DNA from: an uncultured Ruminococcus sp.
GTDB lineage: Bacteria > Bacillota > Clostridia > Lachnospirales > Lachnospiraceae
Assembly: GCA_934359255.1 (NCBI GenBank)
Contig: CAKRLG010000001.1
Location: 62,001-126,000, forward strand
Direction of reading: 5' to 3'
Length of the DNA stretch: 64,000 nt
Shown: piece by piece, positions 61,256 to 64,000 of the stretch
Position numbering within the stretch: position 1 is the first letter of the stretch
Layout: each line of letters opens with the position of its first letter
Notes under the pieces: model-generated
The model's input: only the letters and a program-made list of their open reading frames with translations
Database searches by the model: none
What the model was told of the DNA's origin: nothing
Made by a program: the position numbers and the translations under genes

Positions 61256-63597
61256 TATAAAACACTTCCCACCAGGTACACCACAAATGCAGCCACCCAG
61301 GCGATCACGCACTGGCCGATCACAACACCGGCCGCCCATTTGCTTCCAAGCTCCCTCTTAATGGATGCAATTGCCGCCACACATGGTGTATACAAAAGAC
61401 AGAACACCAGAAGGCTGGCTGCCGATACCGGTGTGATACAGCCAAGCAACGCCGCCGTCTGTCCAAACAATACGGACAGCGTAGATACCACACTCTCTTT
61501 TGCCATAAATCCAGTGATCAGTGCTGTGGATATCCTCCAGTCACCAAATCCCATTGGTGCAAAGACCGGTGCGATCACACTGGCCACAGTCGCCAGGATA
61601 CTCTCCTGGGAATCACTGACGATATTCAGATGACCATCAAAGGTCTGCAAGAACCAGATCACCAATGTCGCCATAAAAATCACAGTAAACGCACGCTGTA
61701 AAAAGTCCTTCGCCTTATCCCACAGAAGGTGTCCCACATTCTTTGCTCCCGGCATCCGGTAATTCGGCAGTTCCATCACAAACGGTACGGCGTTGCCTTT
61801 AAAAAGAGTCCCACGGAATACCAGTGCCATCAGGATACCCATCAGAATACCGCCAAAATACAAAGCGATCATCACCAGTGCGCCATGCTTCGGGAAAAAT
61901 GCCGCCGCAAAAAACGCATAGATGGGAAGCTTTGCCGAACAACTCATAAACGGTGTCAGAAGAATCGTCATCTTACGGTCACGTTCCGAAGGCAACGTTC
62001 TGCTCGCCATAACTCCCGGTACTGTACATCCAAAGCCTACCAGCATCGGTACGATACTTCTTCCGGAAAGTCCGATCTTTCTGAGCAGCTTATCCATCAC
62101 AAAAGCCACCCTTGCCATATATCCGCTGTCTTCCAGCATAGATAAAAAGAAAAACAGTGTAACGATGATCGGCAGGAAACTCAGGACACTTCCCACACCG
62201 GTAAAGATTCCATCCATTACCAGAGACCGAAGGACACTGTTGACATTCGCTGCTCCCATCCACTGATCCACCAGACCTCCCAGCGCATCGATACTTACTT
62301 CCAAGATATTCTGTAAAAAAGCACCGATTACTCCAAAAGTCAGGAAAAATACCAGTCCCATGATCCCGATAAAGCACGGAATCGCTGTGTATTTTCCGGT
62401 GAGTATCTTATCGATCTTCACACTTCGCAGATGTTCTTTACTCTCCCGTGGTTTGACCACTGTCTCATCACAGACATTTTCAATAAAATCAAATCGCATG
62501 TGTGCAATTGCCGCCGCCCGGTCAAGACCACGCTCTGTTTCCATCTGTTTCACGATATGCTCCAGCATCTCTTTTTCATTCTGATCCAGTTTCAATGCCT
62601 CGAGAATCAGCGTATCCCCTTCTGCCAGCTTCGCTGCCGCAAAACGGACAGGTATCTGTGCTGCCTTTGCATGATCTTCGATCAGATGCATGATCCCATG
62701 CAGACATCTATGTACCGCACCACCATCTTCATTGGCATCACAGTAATCAATCTCCCTTGGCCGTTCCTGATATTTCGCCACATGTAGAGCATGGGCTACC
62801 AGTTCATCAATACCTTCATTCTTCGCCGCCGAAATAGGAACGACAGGTATCCCCAGCATCTCTTCCATCTGGTTGACCAGAATCGATCCGCCGTTTTCCC
62901 GCACCTCATCCATCATATTCAGGGCAAGCACCATCGGAATATCCAGCTCCATCAGCTGCATGGTCAGATACAGATTTCTCTCAATATTGGTAGCATCCAC
63001 AATGTTGATGATTCCCTTCGGATGTTCATTCAACACAAAATTTCTTGTAACAATTTCCTCACTGGAATAGGGGGACATGGAATAGATTCCCGGAAGATCG
63101 GTCACCAGTGTATTTTCTTTTCCCCTGATAGTTCCATCTTTTCGGTCTACCGTTACCCCGGGAAAGTTGCCCACATGCTGACTGGATCCGGTCAGCTGAT
63201 TAAACAGTGTGGTTTTTCCACAGTTCTGATTCCCCGCAAGGGCAAACGTCAGTACCTCTGTATCCGGCAAAGGATGTTCTGTTTCCTTCTCATGATATTT
63301 TCCACCCTCTCCAAGTCCCGGATGGGGAATTGCTGTTCGTTCTTTTTTCTCCGGTTTTACCTGTCCGGCATCCCGTATATTTTCAATTTCGATTTTCTCC
63401 GCATCCGCAAGACGCAGTGTCAGCTCATAACTGTGGATCCGCAGTTCCACCGGATCTCCCATGGGTGCGTATTTCACCACCGTTACTTCTCCCTGGGGGA
63501 TCAGTCCCATATCCAGAAAATGCTGACGCAGTGCTCCCTCTCCGCCTACCGAGCGAATCGTTGCTGTCTTTCCTACCGGTAAATCTCTTAATGTCAT
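61255..63597 (-). CDS. feoB: Ferrous iron transporter, FeoA-FeoB fusion
   Basis: A 780-residue protein. Residues 1-75 are a FeoA SH3-like domain (LRDLPVGKTATIRSVGGEGA). From about 118 comes the FeoB G domain: AGNQNCGKTTLFNQL (G1, residues 121-135), FPGVTVDRKDG (G2), VTDLPGIYSM (G3) and ALNMMDE (G4). The membrane part has two Gate motifs, with CSAKLPIYAFFAAAFFP and LLYTPCVAAIASIKRE. It imports Fe(II). The G1 motif has Gln-Asn in place of the common Pro-Asn, as often in clostridial FeoB. A Fur box overlaps the promoter. Confidence 0.97.
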   Translation of the reverse strand: MTLRDLPVGKTATIRSVGGEGALRQHFLDMGLIPQGEVTVVKYAPMGDPVELRIHSYELTLRLADAEKIEIENIRDAGQVKPEKKERTAIPHPGLGEGGKYHEKETEHPLPDTEVLTFALAGNQNCGKTTLFNQLTGSSQHVGNFPGVTVDRKDGTIRGKENTLVTDLPGIYSMSPYSSEEIVTRNFVLNEHPKGIINIVDATNIERNLYLTMQLMELDIPMVLALNMMDEVRENGGSILVNQMEEMLGIPVVPISAAKNEGIDELVAHALHVAKYQERPREIDYCDANEDGGAVHRCLHGIMHLIEDHAKAAQIPVRFAAAKLAEGDTLILEALKLDQNEKEMLEHIVKQMETERGLDRAAAIAHMRFDFIENVCDETVVKPRESKEHLRSVKIDKILTGKYTAIPCFIGIMGLVFFLTFGVIGAFLQNILEVSIDALGGLVDQWMGAANVNSVLRSLVMDGIFTGVGSVLSFLPIIVTLFFFLSMLEDSGYMARVAFVMDKLLRKIGLSGRSIVPMLVGFGCTVPGVMASRTLPSERDRKMTILLTPFMSCSAKLPIYAFFAAAFFPKHGALVMIALYFGGILMGILMALVFRGTLFKGNAVPFVMELPNYRMPGAKNVGHLLWDKAKDFLQRAFTVIFMATLVIWFLQTFDGHLNIVSDSQESILATVASVIAPVFAPMGFGDWRISTALITGFMAKESVVSTLSVLFGQTAALLGCITPVSAASLLVFCLLYTPCVAAIASIKRELGSKWAAGVVIGQCVIAWVAAFVVYLVGSVL

Positions 63598-63682
63598 GAC
63601 TGCATTCCTCTTTTCTTTGTTTTCTTGCTGTCATCCGTCCGAAGGTTTCCAGAATCTCAAAATCCTCCCGACAACTATGTAG

Positions 63683-63711
63683 ATTTTATCCTTAATGATA
63701 ATATTTATCAA
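63683..63711 (-). promoter_or_regulatory. Promoter of feoB with overlapping Fur box
   Basis: On the minus strand TTGATA (63706-63711), 17 bases, TAAAAT (63683-63688). The sequence TGATAATATTTATCA (63696-63710) matches the 7-1-7 Fur box TGATAATNATTATCA at all but one fixed position and covers the -35 box and spacer, so iron-loaded Fur should block transcription. Confidence 0.85.
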
Positions 63712-63875
63712 TAGAAAACCCCAAAATATCTCCAAAAAGTATCTGAACCCTCCTTATTCTTGCTTCCTTTTTTTCTTTTCTCATGATATGATTGCATATG
63801 TCATGCTGTTTGGTATCTGTGTGTCTGTTGAACAGTTGTCTTTTACCGATATTACATATGAAGGGAAGGGGTTTC

Positions 63876-64000
63876 ATGAAAAAGACACAGCTTAAAAATT
63901 CTCTGCTTCTTCTGCTGACAGCCACTATCTGGGGTGTGGCTTTCGTAGCCCAGAGCGTTGGTATGGATCACGTAGGTCCGTTTACATTCAACGCTGTTCG
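63876..64000 (+). CDS. EamA/DMT-superfamily transporter, N-terminus only
   Basis: ATG 63876 follows GAAGGGAAGGGG and the frame MKKTQLKNSLLLLLTATIWG then VAFVAQSVGMDHVGPFTF is open to the window end. A first membrane span with the IWGxxF motif marks it as an EamA-family transporter, related in type to the gene at 25103-25963. The remainder is outside the window. Confidence 0.9.
   Translation, partial: MKKTQLKNSLLLLLTATIWGVAFVAQSVGMDHVGPFTFNAV

Overview
The window looks like a chromosome segment of a gut Lachnospiraceae bacterium (Blautia / Mediterraneibacter / Dorea type). The reasons are Gram-positive style AGGAGG ribosome sites, YesMN/Lpl-type sugar uptake operons, a T-box ahead of metG, a TPP riboswitch ahead of thiSFGH, a FeoA-FeoB fusion, and a GH112 phosphorylase with two beta-galactosidase families (GH2, GH42). 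This assignment is an inference from gene content; no rRNA or tRNA gene is seen. Most genes lie on the minus strand.

Region by region. 1-10.8 kb: a sugar-catabolic locus read leftward, with a YesM/YesN-like two-component system, an Lpl/Ytc-type ABC importer, two Gfo/Idh/MocA oxidoreductases and two TIM-barrel isomerase/epimerase-like enzymes. The paired oxidoreductases and TIM barrels suggest chemistry through keto-sugars. 11-14.4 kb: ribokinase with an ADP-ribosylglycohydrolase that carries a lectin-like C-terminal half. 14.3-19.7 kb (plus strand): an AAA/DUF4143 ATPase bracketed by two copies of a roughly 91-bp direct repeat, a SulP anion permease, a MATE exporter and a broken acetyltransferase. 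19.8-23.0 kb: thiS-thiF-thiG-thiH under a TPP riboswitch, with two successive terminator-like hairpins in the leader. 23.1-29.3 kb: a creatininase-family protein, a LacI regulator, a DMT transporter, GH2 beta-galactosidase, and the C-terminal stub of a second LacI regulator. 29.3-35.7 kb: an AI-2E-family transporter behind a leader-peptide/terminator element, a MATE exporter, and a decay zone with fragments of a receiver domain, a RhuM-like protein and a nucleoside hydrolase next to an intact nucleoside hydrolase and a HAD phosphatase. 35.7-43.4 kb: metG-tatD behind a T-box, a PHP phosphoesterase, YfhO and a GT2 glycosyltransferase. 43.6-48 kb: an OmpR-type two-component system (plus strand), then a DAACS symporter and an RmlD-like reductase (minus strand). 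48.2-61.1 kb: GH112 phosphorylase divergent from an AraC regulator, malic enzyme, an Opp/Dpp-type ABC operon and GH42 beta-galactosidase. 61.2-64 kb: feoA-feoB behind a Fur-box promoter, and the start of another DMT transporter.

The most unusual content is non-coding. A 171-bp structured repeat occurs twice with exactly equal length, and its closing stem differs between copies by a compensatory pair of changes; a third copy keeps only the first hairpin. There is also a 187-bp element with perfect 31-bp terminal inverted repeats ahead of the AraC gene, the 91-bp repeats around the ATPase, several very short leader ORFs with good ribosome sites placed before terminators or genes, and at least five gene remnants visible only by reading intergenic DNA.
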